Assembly (NCBI RefSeq): GCF_035046505.1
Contig: NC_089823.1
Location: forward strand, 4,952,767-5,016,766
Direction of reading: 5' to 3'
Length of the DNA: 64,000 bases
DNA from: Tiliqua scincoides
Lineage: Eukaryota > Chordata > Lepidosauria > Squamata > Scincidae
Shown: piece after piece, positions 31,986 through 43,763 of the stretch
Position numbering within the stretch: the first letter of the stretch is position 1
Layout: each line of letters opens with the position of its first letter
Made by a program: the position numbers and the translations under genes
Notes under the pieces: generated by a model
What the model was told of the DNA's origin: nothing
The model's input: only the letters and a program-made list of their open reading frames with translations
Databases searched by the model: none

Positions 31986-32769
31986 CTGTAGCACATGCCC
32001 TTGGAACTGGGGAGGGTCTCAGTTCCATGCAAGGGCTGGGAACTGGGTCCTCTTTTCCCTGGCAGGAGAGGGAATCATCACACATCGTGCTCTTGGCACA
32101 TATCCCCTGCTGCAAAGGTCAGAGGCATGATCAAGAAACTTTGAGAACCTCTGCCAGGGAAGACTTTTTAAGCAGCATTTTTTCCCAAGCGGACAGATGA
32201 ATCTGTAGGAAATGAACACGATGATATCAGACACAATTCCTCCCAGTCTAAACTGTGTTCCCCCTGGGATATGTCATTAGATCAAACAATAATGCTACAT
32301 TAATCCTTTTGCTTTCCACCAGTGGCTGCTGCAATTGGGGTGGGCAGCCTGTTCCTCTATTGACAAAACTCATCCCAGAGAGATAGACGCTGCTCACATC
32401 CTGTTGGGGCACGTCTGGCTCCAGTAATAGAAACAGATGATAGTTGGGAGTACGATGCGTGAGTCAGCAACAGCCTACTCAGGGAGAAAGTGGGAACAGA
32501 GAGAGTAATACTGCCCAAGGCTTGGCGCACACTCAGTCTTCCTTAGGGAATTTCCATAGCTGAAAATTCAGGGCAGTTAAGGGTATAAGACCACACAGGG
32601 TACCTGCCAAACACACATTTGGGTCTGGTAGCGCCTTCTCAGGCTAAGCCATAGTTCAGGGTTAACAGGGAAAATGCCAGGAGCTAGGGGACTGATGGAA
32701 ATAAATGTCCACTGGGAAACAGGAGGTGATGAATTTGGGGACAGTTGGTCACTAATTCCCCCATCATGC
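31986..32769. other. No gene seen
   Basis: Unassigned intergenic sequence. Confidence 0.45.
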
Positions 32770-32940
32770 TGAACAGGGTATCATGAAAGAGACACTACCT
32801 GCAAGCAGGAAGTTTTTAATTAATGTTGCAGGGGCACCTGTGCTGAACTGGACTTATTTGTAAGAGCACACTGGATAATATCACACAATACTAAACACTG
32901 CACGGAACTATCTAATTTTAATTCCAGCTGAGGTTGGGAA
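32770..32940 (+). repeat. Unclassified interspersed repeat X, copy 3
   Basis: Contains CTGCAAGCAGGAAGTTTTTA, TGCAGGGGCACCTGTGCTGA and TTTTAATTCCAGCTGAGGTT, aligning with copies 1 and 2. More diverged at the left. Confidence 0.5.
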
Positions 32941-33369
32941 AGGGATGTCTCCGGAGTACGGAAGCTTGCTTCTGTGGATGCACCCTTCATTCCTTAGGCA
33001 CAGGAGAAAGTGGTAACAGTGGAGAGCAGGTAGATGTGCAAGCAGAGAAGGAAAGATTTGATGTGCTGAGATGCTATGGAGAAACGTTAATATAAAAAGA
33101 AAAGTCAGCATATTCACATCACTTTCTGAGCTCCCTTTCACTTGTACATCAACTGCAGCCTAAGAAATAGTATTCAGATGTACTATCTGGAAAGGAGCTG
33201 GGCTAAGATCACAAAGGGTAGGGTGCACGTTTAGCCCACTTAATACTCTGAGTGATTCCCCACTACTTTCTCCTAAATAAGTGGTTGCCATTCAGTCCTT
33301 TGGAGAAAAGTATAGCCCATAATGAACAAGATTAATCTGTCCAGTTTGCTACCCCAAGATTTACTGATG
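32941..33369. other. No gene seen
   Basis: Unassigned. Confidence 0.4.
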
Positions 33370-33377
33370 GCCTGGGC

Positions 33378-33606
33378 CAGCGATTTTCAACCTTTTTCCT
33401 CTCAAGGCACACTGACAAGGCACTAAAATGGTCAAGGCACACCATCAGCTTTTTGACAATCGACAAGGCACACTGCATCAACAGCAGGGAACTCGCATTC
33501 CCCAGTGGCCCTACTAACAAATGATCCTCCCCCAAACTCCTGAGACACACCTGCAGACCACCCATGGCACACCAGTGTCCCAAAGCACAGTGGTTGAAAA
33601 TGGCTG
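33378..33606. mobile_element. Non-autonomous hAT with CAGCGATTTTCAACC ends
   Basis: Left end CAGCGATTTTCAACCTTTTT, right end, reversed, CAGCCATTTTCAACCACTGT. Flanks GCCTGGGC and CTCTGGGC match at 6 of 8. Internal text repeats AAGGCACAC several times. Shorter relatives at 2,143, 20,659 and 25,446. Confidence 0.8.
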
Positions 33607-33885
33607 CTCTGGGCAGTCGTATTTGTTGCCCATCACCCCAACAAGCATTGCCCCTGGATTTCCGGGCAAACACAAGTGCCCTGTGGCACAGATCGGGTGT
33701 CAGGAGCAGTGGCAGTGCAGCTAAATGGTAAGCACAGCTCACAATGGGGGCAGCTTTCTACAAACACTGGATCCAGCCCACAGGCCATGATTTGGAGAGC
33801 CCTGGATTAGGGCAACTGTCTGTAGTAAGAAATTGTCTATCCCCCTTCGTCTGCTGGTTCCAGCTGCCTCCTCCCTGAGTTCAAT

Positions 33886-33927
33886 TTCTGACCCAAAGCT
33901 GAAATTCAATTCAGTTTTGGGTCAGAA
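33886..33927. repeat. Near-perfect 18-bp-arm hairpin
   Basis: TTCTGACCCAAAGCTGAA is followed, after about 6 bp, by TTCAGTTTTGGGTCAGAA; the arms pair with one mismatch. No larger element boundary was found around it. Confidence 0.8.
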
Positions 33928-34559
33928 CCTGTGACCCGAGAACCTTACATCTGACCTGTGGTGATGGCCATTTCACACAAGCAAATCATCACTGGCGTTT
34001 GCACTCAGACAGCAAGAGCTGCCAACGCTGACCTAAGCCGTTCCTGGAGATATTTTCCCCAAATACAAATGATGTAATATTGGAAATTTTTGGAGGCCCC
34101 CACTAAAATTTCCAGGATTTATTTCAGTAGTCACTTAGGGTTGCCATTTCTTGGAGACTCAAAACTAAGCCTGGAGGGGTTGGCAATCTTATTCAGGAAT
34201 GCATGTGTAGTGATGGTGGTGGACCTCACCACTACCACCACCACATTCCATCTGGGTTTAATTCAGAAAATCTGTGTCATCCAGGAGGGCACGCAAAACT
34301 ATTAACTCTTGTAGTGGCTCACTGATTTAACCTCATTCAAAGAAAGAGATAAAAGCACAGGGCAGGAAGGAGGGAGAGAGTGTGGGCCGACATATCTGCC
34401 TCACCTATGATGGAGAACAGCAAAGAAATTGTCGTGGTGGCCTGTTTGTAAAATGTTCCATTTCTTGTACCGTAGAAACTTTCCCTTTGCACAGAAAAGA
34501 ATTTTGTTCTCAGTAGATGTAATTTTAATAAGCATCTCTGGTGCCTGTGAGAGCTGAAA
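33928..34559. other. No gene seen
   Basis: Unassigned intergenic sequence with a short (CCA)-like stretch near 34,228. Confidence 0.4.
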
Positions 34560-34690
34560 TGGGCAGTGTGGCACAGTGGTTAGAGTGCTGGAATTTAGCA
34601 AGCGAGGTCCAGGATCAGCCAGGGAGCCAGTCACTCTCTTTGCCTGACCTACATCACAAAGTGGGTGCAAAGCGCAGATGGGGCAAGCTG
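34560..34690 (+). repeat. Sauria-type SINE, diverged
   Basis: GTGTGGCACAGTGGTTAGAG (A-box region) and AGCCAGTCACTCTCTTTGCC with CCTACATCACAAAG resemble the Sauria SINE at 61,123. The 3' LINE-like tail is missing. Confidence 0.6.
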
Positions 34691-35336
34691 CACCCCTGGA
34701 CACTGCCCTGAGCTCAACAGAGGGATGGGCGACACAAAGGGGCATTGCTTGTGCAAATGAATGGCAACGAATGTACCTCTCCATTTTTAAAACAAATGAT
34801 GAATGAAAAACAATGTCCAATGGCCCTGGCATATCTGGAATCGTTGAACAAGATCCCTCAGAATTACTCCAGTCTTGAGGGCAACTCTGTGCTGTCACGG
34901 CTTCCATCGTGGCCAGCCATACTCAAAGGCTGAGTGTGTAACTGAGTGCATAACTGTACCCTGTGGGGTCAGGTCCTTCTAAGCTCCATTTTTAGATTTC
35001 TGGTGACTTCAGCAGAAGGATTAAAGTGAGTCGGAAAAATCCTGGATCTGGCATAAAAATCCAGTTGAACCAGATTTGGCCTGCAGATCTGCGCCAGTGT
35101 GACTGACTCACCCTGTGTCAAGCCACTGATTTCATTGTATGTGTAATGCAACCAGCAGGAGGCTGGAAGGAATGAAAGGACGTTCCCTACTCTGTTCCTT
35201 TGCTGCTTCTCTGCCATGGCTTCTAGTCTTCTGCAATTTTGTTCGAATTTCTAACATCAATGCAAAGATTGGCGCAGGCCCAGCTTGCCACATCTTTCAC
35301 TTTTTAGGTTTTTTTGCTAACAAGGCCATAAAAAAA

Positions 35337-35640
35337 GTCCTGCTGGACCATGTCAAAGGGGGCTCAGTAAATCCAGTATCCTGTTTCTACAGTGGCTCAC
35401 CTGTTTGCTCTGAAATACCCCAAGCAGGACAAGGCAGTGCCTACCTCTCCCGCCACTGCTTCCCTAAAACTGCGTATTCAGAAGTACAAGCAGCACTTAA
35501 GCATTATGACTAGTAGCCAGTGATTAGGCCTGTCCTCCATGACTTTGTCCTATGCTATTGTCCAGCCATCCAAGCTAGTGCCCAACACCATGCCTTGTGG
35601 CAATGAATTCCACAGACTAATTATGCACTGTGTGAAGTGC
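35337..35640 (-). repeat. Older CR1-type LINE 3' end
   Basis: GTCCTGCTGGACCATGTCAA at the left (3' end) and CTTGTGGCAATGAATTCCAC at the right, the ORF end of an older CR1 subfamily. Heavily diverged. Confidence 0.65.
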
Positions 35641-35724
35641 CACCTTTAATCAGTCCCAAAGCTCTTGCCAATCAGTTCCAGTGAACGGGAAAAGTGGAAA
35701 GGTGTGGCATACCGCAACACACAA

Positions 35725-36214
35725 TAAGTTGTATAAAAGAGGCGCCTGAGGGGGGACATGATTGAGACATACAAAACTATGCAGGGGATGGACAGAGTGG
35801 ATAGGGAGATGCTCTTTACACTCTCACATAAGACCAGAACCAGGGGACATCCACGAAAATTGAGTGTTGGGAGAGTTAGGACAGACAAAAGAAAATATTT
35901 CTTTACTCAGCGTGTGGTTGGTCTGTGGAACTCCTTGCCACAGGATGTGGTGATGGCGTCTGGCCTGGATGACTTTAAAAGGGGATTGGACAAGTTTCTG
36001 GAGGAAAAATCCATCACGGGTTATAAGCCGTTATGTGTATGTGCAACCTCCTGATTTTAGAAATGGGCTATGTCAGAATGTCAGATGCAAGGGAGGGCAC
36101 CAGGATGAGGTCTCTTGTCTGGTGTGTTCCCTGGGGCATTTGGTGGGCCACTGTGAGATACAGGAGGCTGGACTAGATGGGCCTATGGCCTGAGCCAGTG
36201 GGGCTGTTCTTATG
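35725..36214 (+). repeat. CR1-like LINE 3' end
   Basis: The + strand encodes MIETYKTMQGMDRVDREMLF through VVGLWNSLPQDVVMASGLDD and GLDKFLEEKSITGYKP, then the 3' UTR and one octamer GTTCTTAT. A hAT-like element begins right after its tail. Confidence 0.88.
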
Positions 36215-36572
36215 TAGGGTTTCTCAATTGTGTGCCAGGACCCACTAGGTGGTCACAAGCCAATTGCAAATGGGTCCCCATACATTTCAATATTTTAGTT
36301 TTAATACATTTGACTTGATGCTGCCCTGGTATGTGACTGCATTTGGGGACATGTTGCACATCCGTACTTTCAACAGGCTACTATGTATATGCTTTTAACA
36401 ATGATAGTCAATGGGACTTACTCCTGGGTAAGCGTGGGTAGGATTGCAGCCTATGGTTGTTAAAAATTTTCCTGCTTGATATCACTACCAGTTGTGACAT
36501 CACTTCTGGAGAGTCCCAACAGATTCTCATTCTAAACCATGGGTCCTAGTGCTAAAAGTTTGAGAACCACTG
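36215..36572. mobile_element. Non-autonomous hAT (family of 31,279)
   Basis: Left end TAGGGTTTCTCAATTGTG; right end, reversed, CAGTGGTTCTCAAACTTTTA. It carries the module GGACTTACTCCTGGGTAAGC internally. The left flank is the CR1 tail TTCTTATG, and TTCTTTATG occurs a few bases past the right end, which could be a shifted trace of the target site. Confidence 0.75.
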
Positions 36573-37486
36573 AAGAGCATTCTTTATGTATCAGATGGTT
36601 GCCCAACATGGATATGGGCACATGTATTATTGGACTGTGTGCAGACCAGAAGAGCATGACCTAAGCATGGTGCTTTGGCTCAAGCTGATGTCCAGAGGCC
36701 TCCGAATAAAAAGGTCAACTTTGGCTTGTTGGAGAGTCCCTTTCCAGGTGTAAGATCTCTGTGAAAAATTCCATAAGCAGCCCTGTCTCTCTCTATTCAG
36801 AACTACAAACAGTGCCATATACTGGGAGTTTACTGGAAGAACCCAAGGATATGTACAGCTCTCTCATATGCTAAAAACAGTAAAGTATATTGCAGGAATG
36901 TTAAACATTTTTCTTCACACAGTGCAGTGACCCCTAAAGTCTTCTTTATAGTCTTTGCCTCTTGTGATGGCGCTTCTGGGTTCTGCACCAGGTCATTACA
37001 TACATACACTGCAAATTCCCCGGTACATGTGTTGTGGAAATTCAACATCTGAGAAAAACAAACATCTCTCAAAATAGAAACAATAAGCCTGGGAATCGGG
37101 ACATGGCTGCAGGAATTCCGCTTCCGGGCACAATGTTTATCATCTACTTTGAGGGCACGAAGCATCATTTATTATTGCTATTCGAGTGCCTACCTTGGTT
37201 GAGTTCCTGAAGCTATTTATACAAGACATTTGGACATATTCTCTTAAAACCAATGACATGAAGCCCTCAAAGAAAAATGGAATGGTAAGTTGGATCCCAT
37301 CCACTACAGAGATCCACTACATGCAAGTGCAAAGGATTATTTTCTAATTTAAGACCATGCTGGTGTCCATATTGGGGGAGGGGGGGTGCACGCACGCAAG
37401 GGGAGTATTCCACCCATGCATCCTCTTCCTCATGCCCCATGCATCCTCTTCCTCATAAAACCTAAACCCTCTATTCAATACCCTTC
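36573..37486. other. No gene seen
   Basis: Unassigned; a scrap near 36,940-36,980 resembles the CTTTGCCTCTTGTGATG text of 1,917. No exon. Confidence 0.4.
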
Positions 37487-37671
37487 TAAGGACCCAATCC
37501 TATCCAATTTTCCAGTGCCAGTGCAGCTGTGCCAATGGGGCATGCACTGCGTCCTGTGGTGGGGAGGCAATCACAGAGGTCTCTTTAAGGAATGGGAACA
37601 TTTGTTGCCTTACCTTGGGGCTGCATTGTGGCTACACCAGTGCTGGAAAATTGGATAGGATTGGGCCCTAA
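37487..37671. mobile_element. Palindromic MITE with GGGCCCAATCC ends
   Basis: Left TAAGGACCCAATCCTATCCA, right end, reversed, TTAGGGCCCAATCCTATCCA. The ends are inverted repeats of more than 25 bp, and both flanks read TAA on the plus strand. Full-length relative of 12,879-13,064. Confidence 0.75.
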
Positions 37672-37756
37672 TTTGGCATGCAGGAGTTAGGTCACAGCCT
37701 CACCACATTTCCAAAGCGGTGCAAATCTGTTGCAAAATGAAAGCACGACAGCAGTT

Positions 37757-37836
37757 TAATCCATTTCTGCCCAGCCCACAGGTGTACACATTCAATCCCT
37801 GTTGTGTACATGCAATGTTGGGCAGAAATGTCTTAA
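37757..37836. mobile_element. Small piggyBac-like MITE with TTAA at both ends
   Basis: 80 bp including TTAA at 37,757-37,760 and 37,833-37,836. Inner ends CCATTTCTGCCCAGC and GTTGGGCAGAAATG are inverted repeats. TTAA on both sides is the target signature of piggyBac transposition. Half a copy lies at 54,561-54,599 in EMSY. Confidence 0.7.
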
Positions 37837-39900
37837 AGACGTAACCAGCTTGGGGAACCAAGAACATGACCAATTTTTCTTCAAAGCTGCAGTTTTATCT
37901 CCCCCAAACTTGTTATCAGAGACAAGATTTCTCTGAAGTGCAGACTTTTGTAGTTTTGAAGAAAATTAAGTAGGGTTGTTTTTTTTTTTTTTTTTTGTAA
38001 TTGACCTGTAATTCTCAGCAGGGGAAGTGTAACATCAGTTTGGTCTACAAGGGGTTTCAGGCAGTGTTCTTGTCTTCAACCAACATGTCTGCCATCTGAA
38101 TGCTGCCTGGATTAATTTTAAAAAAGTTCATAAAACCAACATAGTTAACAAATCTTCCTTTTGGTGGAGGAAACATACTTTGCATATGCTCAGAACTCTC
38201 TTCAGGCTTTAAAAAATCCATTCTCTTGAACATCAGGAACAAACAGTTCTGCCCTTCCAGCAAAAGCCCTCCTCTTGGAGGAGAAGCTACTTCTCTTGTG
38301 CCACCTCTTCTACACTCTGGTCTGGGCTTTGCAAAGTGCAGCATAGCTCTCTGCTTTCTCCAGTCCTAGGAAGAGAACCTGCCCCCTTTTGCTCCCCGTA
38401 AAGCAAGAGATAACTGCTTTATTTCCACCCTGTTTTGAATTTTTAGATATGGCTGGTACTTCCTAGGATACTTCTCCAAATATCAGGAGAAAAACAAAGT
38501 GGAAGGAAGGAAAGCAAGATCTGTCCTGTAAAAACCTAGCATAAGGGAGGAAAACAGAAAGGCAGGTGTCTTTTTTCCCCTGTAGTTTAAATGCATTTTT
38601 CAAAAAAGTCCCTATAGCCCCTTGGAGCAGCTAGAGGGCAGGGGATAGGAGGATTCAGGCGTGTGGGTACCGACTGGGGACATGCGCTTGGAGGGCTATT
38701 TGGTGCATGTGCAAAATGGTATCGCAAGAGGCTTGGTAAGGAAGTCAAGCAGCAGTCAGGGAATCAGTTTCCCAGAGGGCCTTTTCAATCGTCCACAGTG
38801 CAAGGGCGATCTCCCCCTCCCCTTGCAGCAGCCCAAATCCACATTGCCCTACCCCCATAGCTGATGCAGAAGGAATTTTTTAAAATGGCACACTTGCGTC
38901 CCTAACTTTCCTCCTCTGTGGATGGCAGAAACTGGAGACATGGGGTTTAAGTCAAGAAATCAGTGCAGGGAGGGATTAAGGCCTCCACCCCCAGGCTGTG
39001 GCCCCCACCCAAATCTCTCTCTCTCTCTCTCTCTCTCTGTGGCTGCTTCTTGAAAAAGGTGCTGGAAGACATTCCAATCATGGGCTGCCCACGCTGTGTC
39101 TAGTTTGGCCCCCAACGTATCCAGCACTGGCAAGCACTGCTTGTGTTTTGCTGACTGTGATCCTTGCCCTAATTAGTTAGCTTTAATGAGACAAATATGA
39201 CTACTTTGCCTTCAAATCCTATCCAAAGTCCTCAGGCTGGGAAGCCTCTCCAAACACCAAACTGCTCAGTGGCTTTGTTTAGGCTCCATCTAAATGCAAA
39301 TCACTTGTTTGGCAGGCAGCCTCTCCTTGCACTACCAGCACAACATGCTTCCCACCAAATCAAGGGCTGCCACCCTGTTGTCCTCCTCAACAGTTATGCC
39401 ACTTAACACCGGCCAGTTAAGTGCAGCTTTTTCGCAGGTACCTGCCCTGCTTTTTCTGAAAGCTCCCATGATCTGGAGCAAGGGGTCTGCATTTTCCCAT
39501 ACTCAGTTATTTAAAGGCTTTTTTTTTTTAAAGCAAGCCCTACGTCACTTTTTCCAAACACAACAGTCCACAGAAAGTCTCCCAGACAGTGAAAGTTTCA
39601 CAAATAAGCACTGAAGTGTTATTGAGGCAATAGAACCCCCCCCCCCCAAAGGATTTAATCAGCTGGAAAAAAATCTAGCTTCCCAAAGGCAACAGGGAGA
39701 GTTTTCCAAACAGAAATTGACTGAGATGCAATCCTATGCTTGGCTGCTTGAGAGCAAGCTCCACCCTGATGTGATGTGGGAGTTCTGGATCAGGATCACA
39801 GCTAGTTTTGAAAATGAGGAAAGTGACTGGTCCACTGGGAGAGGAAATTTAACTTTTTCATCTCATGCCCTTTCCCCAATATAAATCACAACCCTTGAAC
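37837..39900. other. No gene seen; apparently low-repeat stretch
   Basis: About 2 kb with little recognised repeat apart from a poly(T) run near 37,978 and a (CT)n run at 39,013-39,038. It is one of the longer quiet stretches between LRRC32 and EMSY. I find no exon in it. Confidence 0.5.
39013..39038. repeat. (CT)n microsatellite
   Basis: Uninterrupted CT run of about 12 units. Confidence 0.9.
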
Positions 39901-39909
39901 TTCTATTTG

Positions 39910-40046
39910 GCACCAGGATGAGGTCTGTTGTTATCTGGTGTGCTCCCTGGGGCATTTGGTGGGCCGCTGTGAGATACAGGAAGCTGGACTAGATGGGCCT
40001 ATGGCCTGATCCAGTGGGGCTGTTCTTATGTTCTTATGTTCTATTA
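39910..40046 (+). repeat. CR1-like LINE 3' end with octamer tail
   Basis: GATACAGGAAGCTGGACTAG core followed by GTTCTTATGTTCTTATGTTC, which shows the tandem 8-bp terminal repeat typical of CR1-type LINEs. Lies 155 bp from a copy in the opposite orientation. Confidence 0.88.
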
Positions 40047-40198
40047 GTACCGCAGGGAGAAATAAATGAATCCCCCAGACCTCAAAACTAGCAGCTGTGG
40101 CTGCTTTGATCACAGATTGGTTTCTCCTTATCTTGTTCATAAACACAGATCCAGTGGTTAAATGTTTTGCTGAGAGAAAGCAAAGGTCAATCCATTCC

Positions 40199-41162
40199 AA
40201 CATAAGAAGAGCCCCGCTGGACCAGGCCAAGGGGTAATCTAGTCCAGCTTCCTGTGTCTCACAATGGCCCACCAAATGCCCAAGGGAGCACACAACAGAC
40301 ACAACCTGCGTCCTGGTGCCCTCCCCCGCATCTGGCAATCAGAGGCTGCCTGCCTCTAAAACCAAGAGCTTGCACAGACCTACTATGAGTTGTAATCCAT
40401 AATGAACTTCTCCTCCAGAAATTTGTCCAATCCCCTCTTAAAGGCATCCAGGCCAGATGCCATCACCACATCCTGCGGCAAGGAGTTCCACAGACCAACC
40501 ACACGCTAAGTAAAGAAATATTTTCTTCTGTCTGTCCTAAATTCCATGGATGTCCCCTGGTTCTGGTGTTATGCGAGAGGAAAAGGAGCGTCTCTCTATC
40601 CACTCTGTCCATCCCCTGCATGATTTTGTATGTCTCAATCATGTCCCCCCTGAGGCGCCTCTTATCTAGACTGAAGAGGCCTAAATGCTGCAGCCTTTCC
40701 TCATAGGGAAGGTGCCCCAGCCCAGTAATCATTTTGGTTGCTCTCTTTTGCACCTTTTCCACCTCCACTATGTCCTTTTTGAGATGTGGCGACTAGAACT
40801 GGACACAATACTCCAGGTGTGGCCTTACCATTGATTTATACAATGACATTACAATATTAACGGTCTTATTCTCAATGCCTTTCCTAATGATCCCAAGCAT
40901 GGAACTAGTCCTCTTCACTGCCACCGCACATTGGTAAACACCTTCATCGCACTGTCCACCAGCACCCCAAGATCTGTCTCCTGATCTGTCTCAGACAGCT
41001 CAGAACCCATTAGCCTATATGTAAAGTATGGATTTTTTGCCCCAATGTGCAAGACTTTACACTTACTTACATTGAAACGCATCTGCCATTTTGCTGCCCA
41101 GTCTCCCAGTTTGGAGAGATCCTTCTGGAGCTCTTTACAATCTCTTCTGGTCTTCACCACTC
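40199..41162 (-). repeat. CR1-like LINE, longest copy in the window
   Basis: About 960 bp. The minus strand encodes part of the reverse transcriptase C-terminus (KLGDWAAKWQMRFNVSKCKV, then KNPYFTYRLMGSELSETDQE and DLGVLVDSAMK), then the usual VQKRATKMITGLGHLPYEER ending and 3' UTR. The catalytic YxDD motif lies upstream and is absent. The frame is broken between these parts. Confidence 0.9.
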
Positions 41163-41743
41163 GGAAAATACTTGCACTGCAATATCCCTTGTCCGTGCTC
41201 TGTGATCAGGGCAGTGGCAGAGACCAGCCAGGGTGGGCACCGGACAAGTAGACCCCTGAACTCTCAGGACTAAGGACGATAATGTCCATGTGTCGACTTG
41301 GGGCAGGCAGGAGGTGCAGAGATTTGCAACCTTCTGCCTGCACTGTCTCTGAATGGCCTCCAACACTAGGGGGCTAAACTCCATGTGACAATCAGACACA
41401 TAACTGACCTTGCAAAGTTCTTCTCTCCCGGTACCCCACTTAAACAGCAGCCAAAGGAAGCCAGTTTGAAACCACAGTGGTCAGGGAGCAGGTTTGGCCT
41501 TTTCCTGCCACCGCAGGAATGATCTGGAGCGAGGGCCCCTGTGGCTGCCATTTGGGGGGAGAGGAAAGCATGCACATATGGTCATCCTATCAGAATATTG
41601 CATCTGGCCCTGAACCAGGACCCACAGCCACTTGCTGTTGCTTGCTAGTCCTGCTGCTTTTTGAAGCACAGCTGGCAGAGAAGCTGGAAACCCTCTGTCT
41701 TCAATGCTGTTTCTTTCCTTGTGCAAACTGATCTCCTCAAACA
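41163..41743. other. No gene seen
   Basis: Unassigned. Confidence 0.4.
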
Positions 41744-42010
41744 TTAGACCAGACCAAAAGACCCATCTGATCCAGCTTCCCGTTTTCCACTGTATCCAAC
41801 CAGATTCCCTCTGGAATGCCCACAAGCAGGCGATGAGGACAACATCCCTCTGCTGACCTTATATACCAGTGTCTCGTATTCTAAGGTACACTGCCTTGGA
41901 ACATAGAAGTTCTTTATAGCCATCATGACTACCAGCCGTTGACAGACCTTCTCTCCATGAGCTTGTCTAATCCCCCTTTCACCTTATGGAAACCCAGTCA
42001 GCACTGCATC
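41744..42010 (-). repeat. Older CR1-type LINE 3' end
   Basis: Contains CCATCTGATCCAGCTTCCCG, TTTATAGCCATCATGACTAC and CTCCATGAGCTTGTCTAATC, the 3' UTR of the older CR1 subfamily also seen at 35,337 and 5,090. Confidence 0.7.
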
Positions 42011-42150
42011 CTTTGCAGATGTAGAGACCTTTCCTTTTTCTATCCTCAAGCAGTTGCTCACCCATTCAGCTGTATGAGGCTGAGAGAAAAATCCCTGCGT
42101 AACTATATCAACCTGCTCCCCTCATCTTTTCACTACATAGTGCAAGCCTG

Positions 42151-42226
42151 TCCATCTCTACTCAGAAGCAAGTCCCATTCAATTCAACGGGACTTACCCC
42201 CATATAAGTGTGCGCAGGATTCCAGC
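42151..42226. repeat. Short palindromic module, copy
   Basis: CTACTCAGAAGCAAGTCCCA, then ACGGGACTTACCCCCATATA. Near-inverse repeats, reversed orientation relative to 12,426. Confidence 0.65.
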
Positions 42227-43406
42227 CAAACATTGTACCTCCTCCTCAAATGCAACCCCCAATTACCCAGGTTGCCCTTTGCTGCCCCCTTTCCAGGTCT
42301 CAGCTGCCCTTGAGCAAACAGGAAGACAGAAGAGGCCAGTCAATTCTTCCATGATCTCTCTCTTTGTTGCCTTGTCTGAAAAGCATGATCTTTAAGTTGA
42401 TATATGAATGAAAAAGGCAAGAGGAGCACAGAAAACACCAAGCAGAAAACTGACATTGTTTCGTTGGGGGGGGGGGCTCATTTGCTCTTCGTAAGGGTAT
42501 GGAAAATGCTCAAATTGCCCCAGCCTCGACTTACTAGACTGTTTAAGCTGAGTTCACCGAGCAGCAGGGCTCTTTGATGTGGTCTGTCAGAGAAACGCAA
42601 CCTACAACAGAGTCAGCGGTACCAGTCATAGCAGAAGTGGCAGAGTGAAAATGAGACTCGGCTGAACTCAAAGCACTTTGGCGGAGAGGAACCATTCAGG
42701 GAAGGCCAGGAGGAAGCGGCATCAGCCCCCACGGTGAACCAAACTCAGCAACGTCACCATCCAAACAGAGGAAATCACAGCGGCTGCTATAATTAGGCTG
42801 CAGAGTGGATGTTTCTCAAATTAGCAACACGTGATTGAAATACTTCAGGGGAAAATTGATGTTGGACTTCCCCCAGGAAGCCTGAAAATTCTGCCTGGTA
42901 GAAGCTACACGGGCCACCTGCACACCAGCCAACATTTCAGAGATGGCAACACCCCTCTTCTCAGGCCAACGGTCCAGCACCAACCACAAGTGGTGGGCTA
43001 GGTGATGCGATGCCCACCTCCATCTGACTGTCCCCTCACATGCTTAGGATATTAATTGGCTTGGCAATAGTCTGGCCTACACTTGCGTTTTCCAAATGGA
43101 ACCATGGCAGATCCTGCAAGCCTGGACTCTGCCCAATTCTAAGCTGGAGAAAGATCAGGGCACATGCTACATTACTACAGACAGTTGCCCTAGAAAAAGA
43201 GCCACAGAACCCAGACACGTCTCCCAGAAGCTGCTAGTGACATCACAAGAGGTGTCCATAGAGGTCAATGTGCCATGAGAAAGAAAACGTTGAAAATTGC
43301 TGTCCTAGAGGAACATCAAGTTGAAAACAAACCACTGCTGAAGTCTTACCCTGCCTTGTAGTACTGGCCAAGCTGCAAGTCTGTCCTACACTAGTCCAGG
43401 CCAAAC
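42227..43406. other. No gene seen; one hAT-like scrap
   Basis: 43,172-43,312 carries the reversed text of the 1,917 scrap and ends ACGTTGAAAATTGCTG, a likely hAT-like fragment. The rest is unassigned and has no exon. Confidence 0.45.
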
Positions 43407-43763
43407 CAGTGTTTCTCAAACTGCAGGTCGGGACCAACTAGGTGGGTCGCGAGCCAATTTCAGGTGGGGCCCCCATTCATTTCAATATTTTATTTTCAAT
43501 AGATTAGACTTGATCTACCATGGTATGTGACTGCATCTGGGGATATGTTACAGACCTGTACTTTTAAACAAGCTACAATGTATATTCTTTTAACAATGAC
43601 AGTAAACGAGACTTAATCCTGGGTAGGAATGCAGCCTCGGATTGTTAAAAATTCTCCTGCTTGATGATGTCACTTCCAGTCATGACGACATCACTTCCGG
43701 TGGGTCCTAACAGATTCTCATTCTAAAAAGTGCGTCCCAGTGCTAAATGTGCGAGAACCACTG
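43407..43763. mobile_element. Non-autonomous hAT (family of 31,279)
   Basis: Left end CAGTGTTTCTCAAACTGCAG; right end, reversed, CAGTGGTTCTCGCACATTTA. Body matches 36,215-36,572 closely (GTATGTGACTGCATCTGGGG). No matching 8-bp flanks (GGCCAAAC/TACTATGG). Confidence 0.8.

Noticed and set aside
43407-43763. 8-bp target duplication for this hAT copy
   Set aside because: The flanks GGCCAAAC and TACTATGG do not match; the family call rests on its ends and body only.
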